A model generated the notes under the pieces. It was given only the letters and a program-made list of their open reading frames with translations, did not search any database and was not told the DNA's origin. Shown one piece after another: positions 62,006 to 64,000 of a stretch of DNA of 64,000 bases (positions within the stretch are counted from its first letter, which is position 1; every line of letters begins with the position of its first letter). The translations under genes and the position numbers were made by a program. This stretch comes from Serinus canaria (Eukaryota; Chordata; Aves; Passeriformes; Fringillidae): assembly GCF_022539315.1 (NCBI RefSeq), contig NC_066315.1:46853174-46917173 (forward strand). The letters are read 5' to 3'.

Positions 62006-64000
62006 AAATCTCCTTTCCCTTTAGGATTTAGCATTTTGGGTAGTGAAAGAGTAAGGAGTAATATTATTCTTCTAATTTTGTACATTGATGCTAAAATTGG
62101 TGCGTACATTCAGAGTATGTAAAAAATCATTTCTACCATATGCATTTATTTCATTGTGGTGTCAGAAGGAAATAAAAAAAGGGGATTGTTCCCTCTGTAT
62201 GAACTCCACAAAGATGTAGAGACCAACCTGTTATAGTGAGGTCTACTTGAAAGGAAGTTCTGGATTGTTTTCTGCTCTTAACTCTATTTTCCCCTTGGAC
62301 TTCAATAGTTCTTTTCCTCCTTTGGGACAGGAAAATACCTGTTCTATGACATGTCCTTTCAGAACTCAAGTCTGTGTGAAGGAAAAGTTAAAAGTTTTAC
62401 CTCTTTCATCTCAGGAATAAAGACCTGTGTCAGGACTTGGGTGCCTCAGATTTGTTGTCCTGTTTCATGCATGCTTTCCAAACTTTGGTAATGAGGGCCC
62501 AAAACTCAGCATTGTGCCCCACTGAGGTGTGGAAATCTTCTTGGCAGTCTTTCCACACCTCTCCCTAAGTTGACCCACTGTACCACTGTGGGTCATATCA
62601 CCTACATGGTGTGGATCACAGAAGCCAACAGTCTATGAGAGGAACAGAACTTTATCAAAGCATATTTGGGTTTTTGGTTTTTTTTTTTTTTTCCCATTGG
62701 CTCCATTCAAATCCTATATACATTTCTTTGCCTCCAAGAAAAGAGCGGTAACTTGGATTAAAGGGCAATTCTCCATTTAATACAAAAAGGCTCTCAATAA
62801 GAAAGTTTCTTATCTTAAAGAGATAATTGGTGAAATATATACAGTTATAGTACTCCTCAGCACTGCCAGATGTCAGTCATTTCCATTACAAACCAGAGTA
62901 CTGAAAATAAACTAGAATTAGGCTGTTGTGTCCTTTGTATTGAAGCCAGCTCTAGCACAGAATGTATCAAATCATGTACATTAATTATTTTCTTAACTGA
63001 ATTTGATCTCAACATACTCAAATGAATAGAGTTTAAGTGATACAAACAAAATAGATACAAACAAAACTAGAAAAAATAGCTCAAAAGACAGGGGGAAAAA
63101 ATGTTCTGGCTATTCATATTCTCAAGGAATATCTGTTCAAACTAGCCAGGTTCACATCACAGAAGTTTTGGACTGAGTGAACCTGTCTTATAAATAGTGC
63201 TTCTTACATTTTAGATTGGCAGGATGAAGACTGAGAGGAGACATAACTCTCTGTAATGACAACAGAACAGTATGCACTAGAAGAGAGGAAGATGAGGTAT
63301 GTCTGTTGGGTTAGTATATGAAACCCAGCTTTGTAAAGTTGCAGTAAGATTTACATACATTTACTTTAGCAATTATGTCAGTAGAGTGTTTCTGGATCAC
63401 TGATGTTGTCATAGTTGAATGTTGGAAATTTGGTCTTTCTGAGACTTGACCAAGGGAAATCTAGAGAGCAGAGAGGTTTGCTGCTGTCCCTGCTGCCATT
63501 GGAAAGCCATGCCAGAACATCCCTACCTTCAATATCCAATTTCCAGCCAAACTCTTTTATGGTCAGCAGTTATTGATTTTATTTTAGGCTAAACAACAAT
63601 TTTTCCTCATTGCTCTTTGTTCCTCTCATGTAAGCAGACAGTAATTCCAGCCTCTTCACAGAGGACTTTTTGCAAGACCCTGTAAATGCTTCTTCTCTCA
63701 GTCCCCTCTCAAAAGGTTTTTATTATTCTGGGCACACTATCTGTCCTGTCCTCCTGTTCTCAGGGGTGTCTAGGGCTATGTGCAACATTTCCTATGAAGT
63801 TGCACTGATGCTTTGCTCATGATAATGCTTTTACTTTCTCTGCTGGAAGTGGATCACCTGATGTGAGCCTAAGCTGTATTTCGCTGTATTTTCTGTTTTC
63901 ACAGACTACCACATGAGTACTTATAAGTAATCCTGTCTGTCATGAATTGCCACTATTATTTGTCCTCAAGAGAGTTTTCAGGCACCAGGAAAGCCAAATT
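62006..64000. other. Non-coding stretch, nothing recognised
   Basis: Apart from a 15-base T run at 62678-62692 I recognise no repeat, exon or RNA gene. Some sequence just after 62005 could be further CR1 5' part decayed beyond recognition. Confidence 0.42.
62678..62692 (-). repeat. Poly(T) run, 15 bases
   Basis: Uninterrupted T run after GGGTTTTTGG. It could be the A tail of a retroposed copy on the minus strand, but nothing recognisable lies on its right. Confidence 0.85.

Noticed and set aside
1..64000. Endogenous retrovirus or paired LTRs
   Set aside because: I searched by eye for paired long direct repeats and retroviral coding motifs and found none. A solo, decayed LTR could still be missed.
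1..64000. CRISPR array, operon, phage or plasmid features
   Set aside because: No regularly spaced repeats and no dense coding; composition and CR1 elements show a vertebrate chromosome.

Overview
The window looks like a piece of a bird chromosome that contains no recognisable gene. The evidence for a bird is the interspersed repeats. Every transposon I can recognise is a CR1-type LINE, six copies or fragments covering roughly 3 kb of 64 kb. Two of the copies keep the 3' ends typical of avian CR1 (ATTCTATGATTCTATG-like and TATTC-repeat tails). I see no mammalian SINE or L1, no DNA transposon and no clear LTR pair. The rest is AT-rich, mostly poor in CpG, unique-looking DNA. Every open frame is short (the longest is about 165 codons), none resembles a protein family I know, and many overlap on both strands. 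I read them as chance frames. No tRNA, rRNA, CRISPR array or bacterial-type operon is present.

Layout. 1-18.8 kb: unique DNA with several motif-rich islands (340-545, 3985-4680, 13.0-13.3, 14.1-14.3 and 16.6-16.9 kb) that look like cis-regulatory or conserved non-coding elements, plus several perfect short hairpins and palindromes. 18.8-19.1 kb: a CR1 fragment. 19.1-30.4 kb: featureless apart from a 42-bp tandem duplication and a CR1 3' tail at 26.05-26.10 kb. 30.4-31.3 kb: a C-rich tract with G-quadruplex potential on the minus strand, followed by a CpG-containing, homeodomain-motif-rich segment. 35.3-35.6 kb: a 255-bp tract without a single G, made almost only of A and C. 41.1-41.9 kb: a second regulatory-looking island with paired POU octamer sites. 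47.07-47.48 kb: a homopurine tract, a motif-rich segment and a plus-strand G4 motif in a row. 47.66-48.50 kb: a CR1 copy carrying an internal inverted/direct duplication. 49.65-49.70 kb: a 20-bp perfect hairpin. 58.5-62.0 kb: a cluster of three CR1 copies in both orientations, including a 1.7-kb copy with decayed endonuclease and reverse transcriptase coding sequence. 62-64 kb: nothing recognised.

Taken together this looks like an intergenic desert or a very large intron, with scattered candidate enhancers of a developmental gene lying outside the window. Exons of a long gene or lncRNA cannot be excluded from sequence alone. The most unusual signals are (i) the excess of perfect short hairpins, including one placed inside a CR1 copy where the CR1 sequence shows what was inserted, which fits local replication template switching, and (ii) near-ideal binding palindromes for TALE homeodomain proteins in the motif islands. 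I found nothing that I can honestly call a new biological system.
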